Below the pieces are notes generated by a model. That model saw nothing but the letters and a program-made list of their open reading frames with translations, ran no database searches and was not told where the DNA came from. The position numbers and the translations under genes are program-made. A stretch of 64,000 nt of DNA from Hoeflea_A sp965228435. GTDB taxonomy: Bacteria > Pseudomonadota > Alphaproteobacteria > Rhizobiales > Rhizobiaceae. The stretch is taken from NCBI GenBank assembly GCA_965228435.1, contig OZ245818.1, forward strand, positions 1,922,001 to 1,986,000, given 5' to 3'. This document shows, piece after piece, positions 1 to 8,577 of the stretch. The number at the start of each line of letters is the position of its first letter. Positions within the stretch are counted from its first letter, which is position 1.

Positions 1-498
1 GCGACCGACCGGCCTCTGTTGATGTACAACATCCCCTACCGAACCGGCGTGAACCTCAGCAACGAAACGGTGTGCGCTCTGGCCGGGATCCCCAACATCG
101 TCGGCCTGAAAGATTGCTGCCAGGACAATTGGCAGACCTTCGACCTGATCCGCAGCGTCCCATCGGACTTTTCGGTCATGACCGGGGAGGATGCGCTTTA
201 CTACGGTGCGCTGACGCACGGCGCGGCGGGCGCCATCCTCGCTGCCGGCCACATCGAAACCTCCCGCTTTGCCATGGTCCAGCGGCTTCTGCAGGACGAC
301 GACTGGCCAGACGCCCTGGCCGAGTGGCAGGCGATTGCCGATCTGACCCGCCTGCTCTTCGCCGAACCGAATCCGGCGGCAATCAAGCACTGGCTGTGGC
401 GCGAGGGTCTGATAACCAGCCCGGAACTGCGCCTGCCGATGACCGATGTGAGCGCAGAGTTGGCAGCGCGGATCGACGCGGCTATGGCAAGGCGATAG
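1..498 (+). CDS. Dihydrodipicolinate synthase (DapA) family protein, 3' part only
   Basis: The C-terminal 165 residues of a class I aldolase/lyase of the DapA/NanA family; the start lies left of the window. Visible landmarks are YNIPYRTG at visible residues 9-16, which carries the family's proton-relay Tyr, and GLKD with the Schiff-base Lys at visible residue 37. The tail NPAAIKHWLWREGL is typical of DapA-like proteins. Family members condense pyruvate with an aldehyde or cleave such adducts. Whether this is the lysine-pathway enzyme or a catabolic paralogue cannot be told from the fragment; no other lysine gene is near, which slightly favours a paralogue. It converges on the LysR gene with 34 bp between the stops. 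Confidence 0.88.
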   Translation, partial: ATDRPLLMYNIPYRTGVNLSNETVCALAGIPNIVGLKDCCQDNWQTFDLIRSVPSDFSVMTGEDALYYGALTHGAAGAILAAGHIETSRFAMVQRLLQDDDWPDALAEWQAIADLTRLLFAEPNPAAIKHWLWREGLITSPELRLPMTDVSAELAARIDAAMARR

Positions 499-532
499 AC
501 CTTCTTCCATTCGCTTCAGATCACGGGGCAGC

Positions 533-1459
533 CTAGTCGGCGGAGCTTGAAGAGGCGATCGTCTCATCGCCTGTTGCCGCCTCGTGCCGCAGCCAATCGA
601 TCACCGTTCGGACCGCCCACCGTCGCCCAGTCTCGGGGTTTGCAATGATCCAGTAGTTGATGCCCAGATCGAGCTCCGTCTCGCCCAGAGGTCGGATAAG
701 GGAACCGTCCGACAGGCTATCCTCGGCGAGGCGCTCCCGGGCAAGGGCGATGCCCTGACCCTGTTCCGCCGCGCGCAATATGAGGTCGGAGGAGGTCAGT
801 CGCGGACCCTGACGAACGTTTAGCCGGTCCGGTCCAATCTTCGTGCGCCAGTTCCCCCAGGACGTCGAAGGGTCCCGATCGTGCAGCAACGGGAGTCCGG
901 GTAGGTCGTCGAGTGTCGATGGCCTTCCGAGCTTGTTCCAAAGGCCCGGCGCCATGACCGGGAAGATCCGCTCATCCATCAGTGGATCGGGCTGGAGATC
1001 GCCCGGCGGGCGGGCGCCCATCCGGATATTCAGGTCAGCGCCTGTGGCCACCGGGCTCTTGCGTGCCTGGTCGACGAGGATGGAGAGCTCAATGGTCGGA
1101 TGGGCCTGCGTCAATGAAGGCAGCCGCGGCAACAACCACCGCATAGCAAAGGAAGGCGTCGTTGCCAGGGTGACGGAGTTGGCGCTCGACCCTTCACGGG
1201 TGCTTGTGACCGCGGATTGCAACTCATTCATCGCCGCCAGGGCAGCTTTGCCAAGCGCAGCACCCTCCGCGGTAAAGGCAAGCGCTCTCTGACCGTCTCG
1301 TTTTTCCAGGAGCGGCACGCCAAGCCAGGCTTCGAGATCGCGCAATGATCGACTGACCGCGGAGTGCTGGATGCCGAGATGCCGACCGGCGGGTCGAATT
1401 CCGCCGGTTTCATAAACGGCCGCAAGGGCACGCAGGAGGGTCAATGGTAATTCTCGCAT
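533..1459 (-). CDS. LysR-family transcriptional regulator
   Basis: A 308-residue LysR-type regulator. The N-terminal winged helix-turn-helix runs over about residues 5-64 (LRALAAVYETGGIRPAGRHL, then AVSRSLRDLE, a recognition-helix pattern), followed by a periplasmic-binding-protein-like effector domain. An open frame extends 82 codons further upstream across the divergent promoter. I chose the ATG at 1459 because LysR proteins begin 4-6 residues before the LPLTLLRAL helix, and the longer form would overlap the neighbouring gene. It is divergent from the glutathionyl-hydroquinone reductase gene, its most likely target by the usual LysR layout (inference). The C-terminal half looks like the GcvA subgroup. 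Confidence 0.93.
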   Translation of the reverse strand: MRELPLTLLRALAAVYETGGIRPAGRHLGIQHSAVSRSLRDLEAWLGVPLLEKRDGQRALAFTAEGAALGKAALAAMNELQSAVTSTREGSSANSVTLATTPSFAMRWLLPRLPSLTQAHPTIELSILVDQARKSPVATGADLNIRMGARPPGDLQPDPLMDERIFPVMAPGLWNKLGRPSTLDDLPGLPLLHDRDPSTSWGNWRTKIGPDRLNVRQGPRLTSSDLILRAAEQGQGIALARERLAEDSLSDGSLIRPLGETELDLGINYWIIANPETGRRWAVRTVIDWLRHEAATGDETIASSSSAD

Positions 1460-1484
1460 GGTGACTAGAATAGACCAAAAACCG

Positions 1485-1502
1485 TGTATTTGTGAACATA
1501 CA
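1485..1502. promoter_or_regulatory. Inverted repeat in the LysR / reductase divergent promoter
   Basis: TGTAT and ATACA arms separated by 8 bases lie in the 87-bp gap between the two divergent starts, 26 bp before the LysR start codon. LysR proteins usually bind an interrupted dyad between divergent genes. The arms do not fit a strict T-N11-A pattern, so this is only a candidate. Confidence 0.35.
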
Positions 1503-1546
1503 GATTGAGCGGATCCCACTAGGTTCGTCATCAGAAAGGATCCGAT

Positions 1547-2548
1547 ATGGGTATGTTGATCGACGGCGTCTGGCGCCATGATGCAAACCGATACATGAAG
1601 GACGGCGACTTCAAACGGGAACCTTCGGCGCTCCCACACCGGTCGGTCTTGGAGATCACCGAACACTTTTGTAACAGCACAGAAATCGTCATCGTCGCCT
1701 CGCAAAGCTGTCCGTGGTCACATCGCACAACGCTGGTTCGCGCTCTCAAGGGGCTCCACGATATCAGCGTGGTTGTCGCCGGAGGTCCGCGAACGGAAGG
1801 CTACGCATTGTCCGGCCACAACTGTATGGGTCTCGACGAGGCGCCGGTCCGTCATGTTCATCAACTCTACCGCGCCACGGATCCGGCCTATACAGGGCGC
1901 GCAACCGTACCTCTGTTGTGGGACGCGAAGAGCGGAGCCATCTTGTCCAACGAATCCGCGACTATCGCGCGGGCACTCGATCGGATCGACTGTTGCTGGC
2001 GCCTCGCACCGGACACGCAAGTCAGGGAAATCGATGCCATCAATGCCCGGATTTACGACGGACTCGCCAATGCTGTTTACCGCGCCGGCTTCGCAACGGC
2101 GCAATCCGCCTACACGTCAGCGGTCAGCGACGTTTTCGCAACGCTCGATTGGCTGGAAGCCGGTCTCTCGGAGCGCAGATGCCTGCTGGGCAAGCAGATC
2201 AGCGAAGCCGATCTGTTTCTCTTTGCAACGCTGATACGGTTCGACGCGGTCTACGTCCCGCTCTTTCGATGCACCCGGCGCAGGCTGGTCGACTACCCGG
2301 CGCTCTGGGCCTACGCGCGCGACATTTTTTCCCTGCCTGGAATTGCGGACACCTTTGATTTCAAAGCCAATCTCGAGGGCTATTTCCTCAACGATACGGA
2401 CAACAATCCGCACGGGATCCTGCCCGAGCTTCCAGATGCGAATTGGGGCGAACCGCATGGGCGTGAGGCCTTGGGGACGCTGACGGTTTGGCAGGATGGC
2501 GGGTTGGGTGCGTTCGACGATGTTGCCGTGATTGATCATGAAGGCTGA
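1547..2548 (+). CDS. Glutathionyl-hydroquinone reductase-like protein (Xi-class GST, YqjG/ECM4 family)
   Basis: A 333-residue Xi-class glutathione transferase. SQSCPWSHR around residues 52-60 holds the family's nucleophilic Cys (Cys55). NESATIARALD, in the glutathione-binding region, resembles the family SNESAEI motif. A helical GST C-terminal domain follows, with LGKQISEADLFLFATLIRFDAVY. Known members reduce glutathionyl-hydroquinones to hydroquinones with a second glutathione, as part of quinone or aromatic detoxification. AAAGGAT lies just ahead of the ATG; a second ATG two codons on is possible. It is transcribed divergently from the LysR gene and overlaps the following transporter gene by 11 bp, so these two are probably co-transcribed. 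Confidence 0.9.
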   Translation: MGMLIDGVWRHDANRYMKDGDFKREPSALPHRSVLEITEHFCNSTEIVIVASQSCPWSHRTTLVRALKGLHDISVVVAGGPRTEGYALSGHNCMGLDEAPVRHVHQLYRATDPAYTGRATVPLLWDAKSGAILSNESATIARALDRIDCCWRLAPDTQVREIDAINARIYDGLANAVYRAGFATAQSAYTSAVSDVFATLDWLEAGLSERRCLLGKQISEADLFLFATLIRFDAVYVPLFRCTRRRLVDYPALWAYARDIFSLPGIADTFDFKANLEGYFLNDTDNNPHGILPELPDANWGEPHGREALGTLTVWQDGGLGAFDDVAVIDHEG

Positions 2549-3452
2549 TCCAACTTCCAATAGGCACGCAGGTGTTGTCGCCTGGATCGCAACGGTCGCA
2601 ATTGGGGTGAGTTGGCAGCTTGCCACGCGCTTCGGCGTCACCACGACATTGACGCCAATCGATCTGGCGCTGATGCGCTATGGGATTCCGGCCATCGCGC
2701 TGTTGCCTGTTCTGATGCGTCAGGGTTTCCTTCCCGGAAGCGGGCTCAGATGGACGCTCATACTGACCCTGATTGGAGGCGGGTTGCCGTTCGGGCTCCT
2801 CGGAATGGCGGGCGCCCAATTCGCACCGGCGAGCCACATGGGGGCGCTACTACCCGGTTCCATGCCCCTGTTCGTTGCGCTTTTGAGCGCCGTATTTCTG
2901 GGCGAACGGTTCGGGGTGGGTCGTCTTGTCGGGCTTGGCTCAATCATTGTTGGAATCGCCCTTGTGGTCGGAACCACACTGACGGGCACCGCCGGTGGAT
3001 CTGAGGTGTTGATCGGCGATGCATTGTTCATCATCGCCGGAGTGTTTTGGGCCGTTTACACAGTCGCCTACAGAAAGAGCGGGCTGGGTCCCTGGCACGG
3101 AGCCGCGCTGATCTGTTTCTGGTCCTCAATCCTGGTGGTGCCGCTCTGGGTCCTGTCGCCTGACGCGGCGTTGCTGGACGCCCCTTTGCCCGATATCGGC
3201 TTGCAGGTCGTGGCCCAGGGCATTCTCGCGGGACTTGTGGGGCTTGCCGCCTATGGAGCCGCGATCCGGCACCTTGGGGCCAGTGTCGCGGCGGTCAGCG
3301 GCGCTGTTGTTCCCGCGTTGACGGCTCTTGGGGGGTATGTCCTGCTTGGCGAACCGCTGACGCTGCTGACGGCGCTTGGTGTTGTTTGCGTCACAGGCGG
3401 CATATGGGCCTATGTTGGTTCACCGGGATTGCCGCGCCTGTTTCATCGCTGA
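2538..3452 (+). CDS. EamA/DMT-family transporter (drug/metabolite exporter type)
   Basis: A 304-residue inner-membrane protein with about ten hydrophobic segments in two repeated halves, as in the EamA (DUF6) family. The first half ends with FVALLSAVFLGERFGVGRL and the second with GGYVLLGEPLTLLTALGV, the family's paired 'LGE' motif before the last helix of each half. Substrate unknown; family members export amino acids or small metabolites. The ATG at 2538 lies inside the end of the reductase gene (11-bp overlap); a TTG six bases earlier is the alternative. The overlap suggests translational coupling with the reductase, perhaps exporting a product (inference). Confidence 0.9.
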   Translation: MKADPTSNRHAGVVAWIATVAIGVSWQLATRFGVTTTLTPIDLALMRYGIPAIALLPVLMRQGFLPGSGLRWTLILTLIGGGLPFGLLGMAGAQFAPASHMGALLPGSMPLFVALLSAVFLGERFGVGRLVGLGSIIVGIALVVGTTLTGTAGGSEVLIGDALFIIAGVFWAVYTVAYRKSGLGPWHGAALICFWSSILVVPLWVLSPDAALLDAPLPDIGLQVVAQGILAGLVGLAAYGAAIRHLGASVAAVSGAVVPALTALGGYVLLGEPLTLLTALGVVCVTGGIWAYVGSPGLPRLFHR

Positions 3453-3467
3453 ACTCCAGCTGGCATC

Positions 3468-3986
3468 ATGATGCGCATGTACGAGACGAAGCGTTTGAGA
3501 TTGCGGCCATGGAGCCAGACCGACCTGCGCTTCCTGGCCGCCATTCTGGGTGACCGGGACGTCATGGAGTTCAGCGACACCGGCGTGCTTGACGAACAGG
3601 CTCAGGCTACGTGGTTGAACAGGACGATAGCCGGCGGAACATCGAGCGTGCTGCCCGGCATGCTGGCTATTGAATGCAAGCATGATGGGCGGGTCATCGG
3701 CTACATCAGCCTTTCCGCACCTCCAGACAGGGTCGATGCGGGTGACGCCGAGATCGGTTTCCGGCTGGCAAGGCACGCCTGGTCGCAAGGGTATGCGAGC
3801 GAAGCCATCGAACAGATTATCGAAGCGGCGAAAAGCCTTGAATCAATTTGCCGGATCATTGCAATCGTCGACCCGCACAACGTTCGTTCGCTTCACGTGC
3901 TCAGCAAAGCCGGGCTGGCCTACGAGCGAGACATCATGTTCGACGGCTACGATTATCCCGACCACCTTTACGTTAGAGCGCTCTGA
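3468..3986 (+). CDS. GNAT-family N-acetyltransferase (RimJ/RimL type)
   Basis: A 172-residue GNAT acetyltransferase. It opens with TKRLRLRPWSQTDLRFLAAI, the RimJ/RimL-type beginning, and has the acetyl-CoA binding region IGFRLARHAWSQGYASEAIEQII at about residues 98-120. C-terminal VDPHNVRSLHVLSKAGLAYERD is the usual N-x-x-S-x-x-x-x-x-K-x-G signature. It acetylates an amine of unknown identity. The start is ambiguous because three ATG codons lie within the first ten bases; the first is used. It follows the transporter by 15 bp and overlaps the converging DUF6282 gene by 19 bp. Confidence 0.9.
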   Translation: MMRMYETKRLRLRPWSQTDLRFLAAILGDRDVMEFSDTGVLDEQAQATWLNRTIAGGTSSVLPGMLAIECKHDGRVIGYISLSAPPDRVDAGDAEIGFRLARHAWSQGYASEAIEQIIEAAKSLESICRIIAIVDPHNVRSLHVLSKAGLAYERDIMFDGYDYPDHLYVRAL

Positions 3987-4924
3987 GGCTGAGGGACGTT
4001 GGCGCTGTTTCGGTCAGAGGTGGTGCTGCTGAGCCCCAACACCTCGCTGGCATTCGTTGAAATCATCTTGCGGATCTGTGCTTCCGAGAATCCGAGCGCC
4101 AGGCACGCGGCTACGCCGATCTGGAAGCCTTCGAGGGGATTGATGGTTCCCACCTGTCCGAGATCCGAACACAGGATCGTTCGCTCCGGTCCAACCTGGC
4201 TGACAAAGGCGAGGAGGTCATCATAGTTTCGTGTGCGGAATGTCGAGCCTTCCGCGAAGAAGGCGAGAGAATGTTCGACATAGGCGCCCAGGTCCGCGAT
4301 TTCCTTCGCATCTTCGACACTGGCACCGACGATATCCTCTGGATGGGTCAGGATCAGTCGTTCCACGCCGCGTCGACGGGCTTCGGCGAACACAATCCTG
4401 GTCTCGGAGACATGGATGTGGCCGCTCGCCAACGCCATGCCGGTGGCAGCAACGACGTCCAGAACATCGAGGACCTCGGGACGAAGCTTTCCGTTGTCGA
4501 ACAGCGGGACCGCGGTTGCATGGCGCATTTTCTGGGTGGCGGCAGGATGGTCCCAGCCCGAACGCTTTTCCCACTCAAGATGGTTTTCGGCCGCCAGCGT
4601 TGGAAGCCAGACAATCTTGCCGCCGTTGGCAGCAGTGTGTTCAACCGCGTAGGGATTGATCCCGCCAACCACATTGTTGAGCACGATGCTGGAGTAAATG
4701 GTCGTGGTGATGTCCGGATGGTGGTCGGCGATGAGCCTAGCACACATGACGCCCGAGTAGTCATGATCCTTGGTCACCGCCGCGGTGAAACCTGCTCCGG
4801 ACAGCAACCTGCCGAGCTCAATGTGATCGATGGCGCGCGGCGCGATCGAGGGGCCGCTATGCACGTGCGGATCAACGGCACCCCGCAATAGCTCGTTGAT
4901 TCGCTGCCGTTCTTCAGGACTCAT
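3968..4924 (-). CDS. DUF6282 family protein, amidohydrolase-like
   Basis: A 318-residue protein that I match to DUF6282, a family with metal-dependent amidohydrolase features but no settled reaction. Candidate metal ligands appear in order: DPHVHSGP near residue 18, TKDHDYSG near 53, SGHIHVSE near 165, LTHPED near 193 and CSDLGQVG near 257, a TIM-barrel hydrolase spacing. The ATG at 4924 is preceded by GGGAGGA six bases away. A TTG at 4942 in frame would bury that ribosome site, so I reject it. The upstream 41-bp site matches the one before the cupin/TRAP operon, which ties this enzyme to the IclR regulon. A hydrolase for the TRAP substrate is plausible but inferred. Confidence 0.8.
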   Translation of the reverse strand: MSPEERQRINELLRGAVDPHVHSGPSIAPRAIDHIELGRLLSGAGFTAAVTKDHDYSGVMCARLIADHHPDITTTIYSSIVLNNVVGGINPYAVEHTAANGGKIVWLPTLAAENHLEWEKRSGWDHPAATQKMRHATAVPLFDNGKLRPEVLDVLDVVAATGMALASGHIHVSETRIVFAEARRRGVERLILTHPEDIVGASVEDAKEIADLGAYVEHSLAFFAEGSTFRTRNYDDLLAFVSQVGPERTILCSDLGQVGTINPLEGFQIGVAACLALGFSEAQIRKMISTNASEVLGLSSTTSDRNSANVPQPQSALT

Positions 4925-4946
4925 TTCGGATCCTCCCGCCAAGCTT

Positions 4947-4987
4947 ATGTTTCGCTATACGGATCATCATATCGCATAGCAGAACAT
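4947..4987. promoter_or_regulatory. Probable IclR-family operator before the DUF6282 gene
   Basis: A 41-bp element whose ends form an inverted repeat: ATGTTTCGCTAT on the left and ATAGCAGAACAT on the right, 10 of 12 positions complementary. It lies 22 bp before the DUF6282 start. Aligned without gaps it matches the element at 5918-5958 in 28 of 41 positions, with both ends (ATGTTTCG and GCAGAACAT) identical. The iclR gene lies between the two sites, so IclR is the obvious binder (inference). Confidence 0.6.
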
Positions 4988-5044
4988 TGAATTCAAGCAG
5001 GAGAGATTGGTTTCGTGGTTGAGCTTGACACCAGCGTCGGCTGA

Positions 5045-5833
5045 TCAGACCTGGTCGCTGGTGTATCCCAACTCTGCTGAGACCTGTCGCGCGGCGAGCC
5101 GGACGGCTTCGATCTGGTCCTTGCTGGGCGGCGTTTCGATATATTGGGTCAGGCTTACGATCGCGACCGTCGCTATGGCTTCTTTCTCCACGTTGAAAAT
5201 GGGTGACGCAAGCGCGTTCAGGCCAAGCATGTTTTCGTTGGGAGCGGTTGCCCAACCCTGTCTGGCAACGGTCCCGAGATGCGCCAGAAACTTGTCGCGA
5301 TCCGTGATGGTGTATTTGGTCGTTTGCGGGATGACATCAGGCACAAACTCATCGCGTTTGTGCTCAGGCATGGAGGCAAGGGCTACCTTTCCTTGCGCCG
5401 AGTTGCACAAACCCAGCAGCGATCCCGGTTTGACGCCGACATCGATTTCCGTTTTCCCCGGGAGGGTGTTCAGGACCCGAATCCCCTTCTCCTCCACCCG
5501 ACACAAAACGACGGCATGACCCGTCTTATCGCGCAGGTCGCGCATGTGACCGATCGCGACCGACGAGATGTCGGCAGATCCGGATGCGGCCTGTCCCAAC
5601 GCGATGAGCCGAGCGCCAATGCGATAGCGTTCCGAATCCTCGGACTGGGAAATATATCCCAGCGCAAGCAGCGTCCGGAGGTGCCGGTGAATCCGGCTCT
5701 TTGTCGTGTCCAGCGCAGCGGCCAGGGCTGTTACGCCCAGCTCGCCTTTTGCATTGGCGACCGTTTCCAGAACCTCCAACGCCATGACAACGCTCTGAAT
5801 TGTTTGTGTTTTCTCAGCCGTTTCACGCGCCAT
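5045..5833 (-). CDS. IclR-family transcriptional regulator
   Basis: A 262-residue IclR-type regulator. The N-terminal winged helix (about residues 12-75) includes LGVTALAAALDTTKSRIHRH and LLALGYISQS. The C-terminal effector domain (about 85-255) shows the family pattern with GKTEIDVGVKPGSLLGLCNSA and LGLNALASPIFNVEKEAIAT. GAGAGGAA lies just before the ATG. It sits between the DUF6282 gene (same strand, 120 bp downstream) and the divergent cupin/TRAP operon. IclR proteins mostly repress catabolic or uptake genes until a small acid binds the effector domain, and the two related 41-bp sites on either side of this gene fit that role. Confidence 0.93.
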   Translation of the reverse strand: MARETAEKTQTIQSVVMALEVLETVANAKGELGVTALAAALDTTKSRIHRHLRTLLALGYISQSEDSERYRIGARLIALGQAASGSADISSVAIGHMRDLRDKTGHAVVLCRVEEKGIRVLNTLPGKTEIDVGVKPGSLLGLCNSAQGKVALASMPEHKRDEFVPDVIPQTTKYTITDRDKFLAHLGTVARQGWATAPNENMLGLNALASPIFNVEKEAIATVAIVSLTQYIETPPSKDQIEAVRLAARQVSAELGYTSDQV

Positions 5834-5892
5834 CGGTTCCTCTCTTGCTCAAGGGTGAATGCCGTCAAGACACCCGCCGTAACACATTACGC

Positions 5893-5922
5893 TTGACAGA
5901 GCGATTGTCGCACATTTATGTT
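5893..5922 (+). promoter_or_regulatory. Candidate sigma-70 promoter of the cupin-TRAP operon
   Basis: TTGACA at 5893-5898 and TATGTT at 5917-5922 are separated by 18 bases. The -10 overlaps the left end of the 41-bp site at 5918-5958, so a protein bound there would block RNA polymerase. The transcript would start about 60 bp ahead of the cupin gene. Confidence 0.5.
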
Positions 5923-5958
5923 TCGTATAAAAGAACATTGTATCGTTCTGCAGAACAT
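5918..5958. promoter_or_regulatory. Probable IclR-family operator before the cupin-TRAP operon
   Basis: A 41-bp element beginning ATGTTTCG and ending GCAGAACAT, 28/41 identical to the site at 4947-4987. It contains the perfect 12-bp palindrome GTTCTGCAGAAC (5945-5956) and a second, looser dyad near TTTCGTATAAAAGAAC, so it may hold two operator units. It overlaps the candidate -10, consistent with repression. Confidence 0.6.
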
Positions 5959-5988
5959 CTACTGTTCTACGCTGCGGGAGGAGACCAG

Positions 5989-6900
5989 ATGTATGACACC
6001 TCCGATCCCAGATCGGGTTTGGCATCGACGCCATCGGAAACGATTCTTTCCCGGACCGGACTGGTGGCAGAACCGCAGATCGGACGGTTTTATGAAACGG
6101 ATCCCCAGATCGTGGACCAGGCCGGCCGGCACTGGTTGGTTCGAGCTCAAAATTTCCTGGTTGCCTATTCCCAAACCACACCCAAGGCCGTGTTGAAGCG
6201 ACAGGGACAGGTGGACGAATATTGCGTGCTGCTTCCCCGGGCCGGTGCGGTCATCGCCTGGAATGGCGAAACCGTCAGCGTTCCCGGGTTTTCCATCGCC
6301 TTCGTTCCACCGGGCGACAGCGTCGTGACCGTGCCCGAGGGCGGCGAGGTGGTTCGTCTCTTCACCGCGCAGAACGAGGATTTGGCGGAAGCTTGCGGCA
6401 ATGCGCGCGGCTATGACGTCCCGCGGGCCCACATCCCGGCGTTCGAGCCCTGGCCTGTTCCCAAGGATGGCTGGGGGGTGCGCCATTATTCGCTGGATGT
6501 GCCTCCGGAAGAAGGCCGCTTTGGCAGAATCTTCCGCTGCACGACACTGATGGTCAATGTTCTCGATCCATTCGAAGGGCCGCGCGACCCGTCGAAGATG
6601 TCGCCGCACCATCATGCCGACTTCGAGCAGGTCTCACTGGCCTTGAGAGGCACATTCACGCATTTCCTGCGCTGGCAATGGACAACCGACATGTCCGATT
6701 GGCGGGATGATCAAGCGCTGGATATGGGCGCGCCTTCGGTTCTGGTCATCCCACCGCCGGTCATCCACACGACCCGAGCAACCGGTGCCGGAAGCAACCT
6801 GCTTGTCGACCTGTTCAGTCCTCCACGGGAGGACTTTTCCCAAAAGCCTGGATGGGTGCTCAACGCATCAGACTATCCGATGCCCAACGGCACTTCATGA
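5989..6900 (+). CDS. Cupin-fold protein of unknown function, first gene of the TRAP operon
   Basis: A 303-residue protein with two cupin-like halves. The C-terminal half holds likely metal ligands in HHHADFEQ (about residues 206-213) and VIHTT (about 262). The N-terminal half (VLLPRAGAVIAWNGETVSVPGFSIAFVPPGD) has beta-barrel character without obvious His ligands. GGGAGGAG lies six bases before the ATG at 5989; the open frame runs much further upstream but crosses the promoter and operator. It heads a four-gene unit with dctP, dctQ and dctM. I do not recognise a named enzyme: an isomerase, dioxygenase or sensor acting on the transported acid are all possible. Confidence 0.8.
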   Translation: MYDTSDPRSGLASTPSETILSRTGLVAEPQIGRFYETDPQIVDQAGRHWLVRAQNFLVAYSQTTPKAVLKRQGQVDEYCVLLPRAGAVIAWNGETVSVPGFSIAFVPPGDSVVTVPEGGEVVRLFTAQNEDLAEACGNARGYDVPRAHIPAFEPWPVPKDGWGVRHYSLDVPPEEGRFGRIFRCTTLMVNVLDPFEGPRDPSKMSPHHHADFEQVSLALRGTFTHFLRWQWTTDMSDWRDDQALDMGAPSVLVIPPPVIHTTRATGAGSNLLVDLFSPPREDFSQKPGWVLNASDYPMPNGTS

Positions 6901-6967
6901 GGAGGACAAAGGTTGCGTTGGCGGCTGCGAATGCAACCCCGAAATTTAACGCTAGGAGGACAATTCC

Positions 6968-7966
6968 ATGATCTCGAGACGACACATGTTGCAAGCCGGT
7001 GGCGCCATGGGTGCTGCTATCGCCTTTCCCCATATCGCCCGCGCCGCCGGTCAGCGGTTGCGTTTGGCCCACGCGGCCAATGAAACGCATCCGGCGCATA
7101 AATATGCGACGGCATTTGCCGAAGCGCTTGAGGACATCATGCCCGGCGGCTTCGATGTTCAGATTTTCCCAAATCGCCAACTCGGCGGGGACAAGGCACT
7201 GCTTGAGGCAACAATTGCCGGAACCCTGGACATGTCCGCTCCCTCAGGTGTCTTGTTTCCGCTGGTCACCGGACAGCCTGCCATGGACGCCTGGCAATTG
7301 CCGTTTCTTGTCCGGGACTATGATCATTTCCAGAGTCTGTCCAGCACTGCGGCCAGTCAGAATATCGAGGCCGATCTGGCAGGGGCCGGCCTTGTGGGGC
7401 TCGGCACATTTGACGGCGGGCAGCGCCACTTCCTGTCGGTCGACAAGCCCATCCTGAAACTGGAGGATTTCGCCGGCCTGAAGACCCGCATCGTTCCTGT
7501 TCCGCTGCATAAAGCCATCTGGGAAGCGCTTGGCACGGCGCCCACCGGCATGCCGTACGGGGAAATCTACGGCGCGCTTGAAACAGGCGTCATCGATGCG
7601 GTCGAGATCAACGTTTCATCCATGATCGGCGAAAATCTCTGGGAAGTCGGCAAGCACTTTACGCTGACCGGCCACTACCCGTGGCACATGGTTGCGGTGG
7701 CGTCGCAGGGGTATTGGGATGGCCTGAATGAGGAGCAGCAAAACGCCCTCCGCGCAGCCGGAAAACGCGCCGTTGCCGCCGCAGTTTCCTATGCCAAGCA
7801 GCAGGATGCCGAAGGCAAGGAGCTCCTGAAGTCCAAGGGTGTCGAGATCTCCGAACTGCAGGATCTGAGTGCAATGAAAGACAACGTGGCTTCGATCACG
7901 CAGGAATGGTCGGCCAAGGACGCCCTGATTGCCGACTTCGTCAAAAAGGCCGGCAGTCAGACCTGA
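6968..7966 (+). CDS. TRAP transporter substrate-binding protein (DctP family)
   Basis: A 332-residue periplasmic receptor for a TRAP transporter. The N-terminus has a twin-arginine-like export signal (SRRHMLQAGGAMG, hydrophobic stretch, cleavage near ARA-AG). The conserved carboxylate-binding Arg of the family fits Arg174 in GLKTRIVPVP, followed by PTGMPYGEIYGALETGVIDAVE, the family's signature loop. AGGAGGA lies nine bases before the ATG. It captures an organic acid and hands it to the DctQ/DctM pair encoded next. The ligand is unknown, but the Arg argues for a carboxylate. Located 67 bp after the cupin gene. Confidence 0.94.
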   Translation: MISRRHMLQAGGAMGAAIAFPHIARAAGQRLRLAHAANETHPAHKYATAFAEALEDIMPGGFDVQIFPNRQLGGDKALLEATIAGTLDMSAPSGVLFPLVTGQPAMDAWQLPFLVRDYDHFQSLSSTAASQNIEADLAGAGLVGLGTFDGGQRHFLSVDKPILKLEDFAGLKTRIVPVPLHKAIWEALGTAPTGMPYGEIYGALETGVIDAVEINVSSMIGENLWEVGKHFTLTGHYPWHMVAVASQGYWDGLNEEQQNALRAAGKRAVAAAVSYAKQQDAEGKELLKSKGVEISELQDLSAMKDNVASITQEWSAKDALIADFVKKAGSQT

Positions 7967-7990
7967 GGTGCCTGCTCAGCGGGGGTTGCC

Positions 7991-8560
7991 ATGGCAACTG
8001 AAACTCTACCAGGACCATTGACCGGGCTTCGGCATTGGTACGTGCGGATAGTCCGGGGCGCTGCCGGGACGGTCATGGCGACAATCGTCTTGGTCATGAC
8101 CGTCCAGGTTATCGCCCGCTACCTTGTGGGAAGTTCGCTGATATGGGCGGAGGAACTCTGCCGTTACCTGTTGATCTGGCAGACGTTCCTTGTTCTCGGC
8201 CTGGCCTATACAAAGGGCGAATTCGTCTCGATCGACTTCGCCAGACGGTTCTTCTCCCCGCGCCTTTGGTGGCTGTTCAAATCGATCATGGCGCTACCCA
8301 TAATCGGCTTTTGCGGCCTGCTTGCCTATTACGGAGCTGACTTCGCCTCCCGATTTGATCGCCAAACCATTCCCGCACTTGATTTCATCTGGGAGACCCT
8401 GTCCGGAGAGCCATTGGGCCTCTCCGTCAAGTATGTCTACCTGTCCGTGACGGTCGGAATGACGCTTCTGGCGATACACGTCATCGCCATGCAGATCGCA
8501 ACATTCAGATCGGAATTCGTCAGCGATCCCCGCGATGGCGTACTCGCCAATCCAGACTGA
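7991..8560 (+). CDS. TRAP transporter small permease (DctQ family)
   Basis: A 189-residue inner-membrane protein with four hydrophobic segments. It carries IWAEELCRYLLIWQTFLVLGLAYTKGE near residues 50-76, a hallmark of DctQ (the WxEE-x-x-R region), then FVSIDF. It partners the large permease to form the sodium-driven TRAP translocator. The gap to dctP is 24 bp and to dctM 17 bp, so the three are one transcript. The ATG is preceded by GGGGGTTGCC, a modest ribosome site. Confidence 0.93.
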   Translation: MATETLPGPLTGLRHWYVRIVRGAAGTVMATIVLVMTVQVIARYLVGSSLIWAEELCRYLLIWQTFLVLGLAYTKGEFVSIDFARRFFSPRLWWLFKSIMALPIIGFCGLLAYYGADFASRFDRQTIPALDFIWETLSGEPLGLSVKYVYLSVTVGMTLLAIHVIAMQIATFRSEFVSDPRDGVLANPD

Positions 8561-8577
8561 CAAGCGTTGGAACCTCC

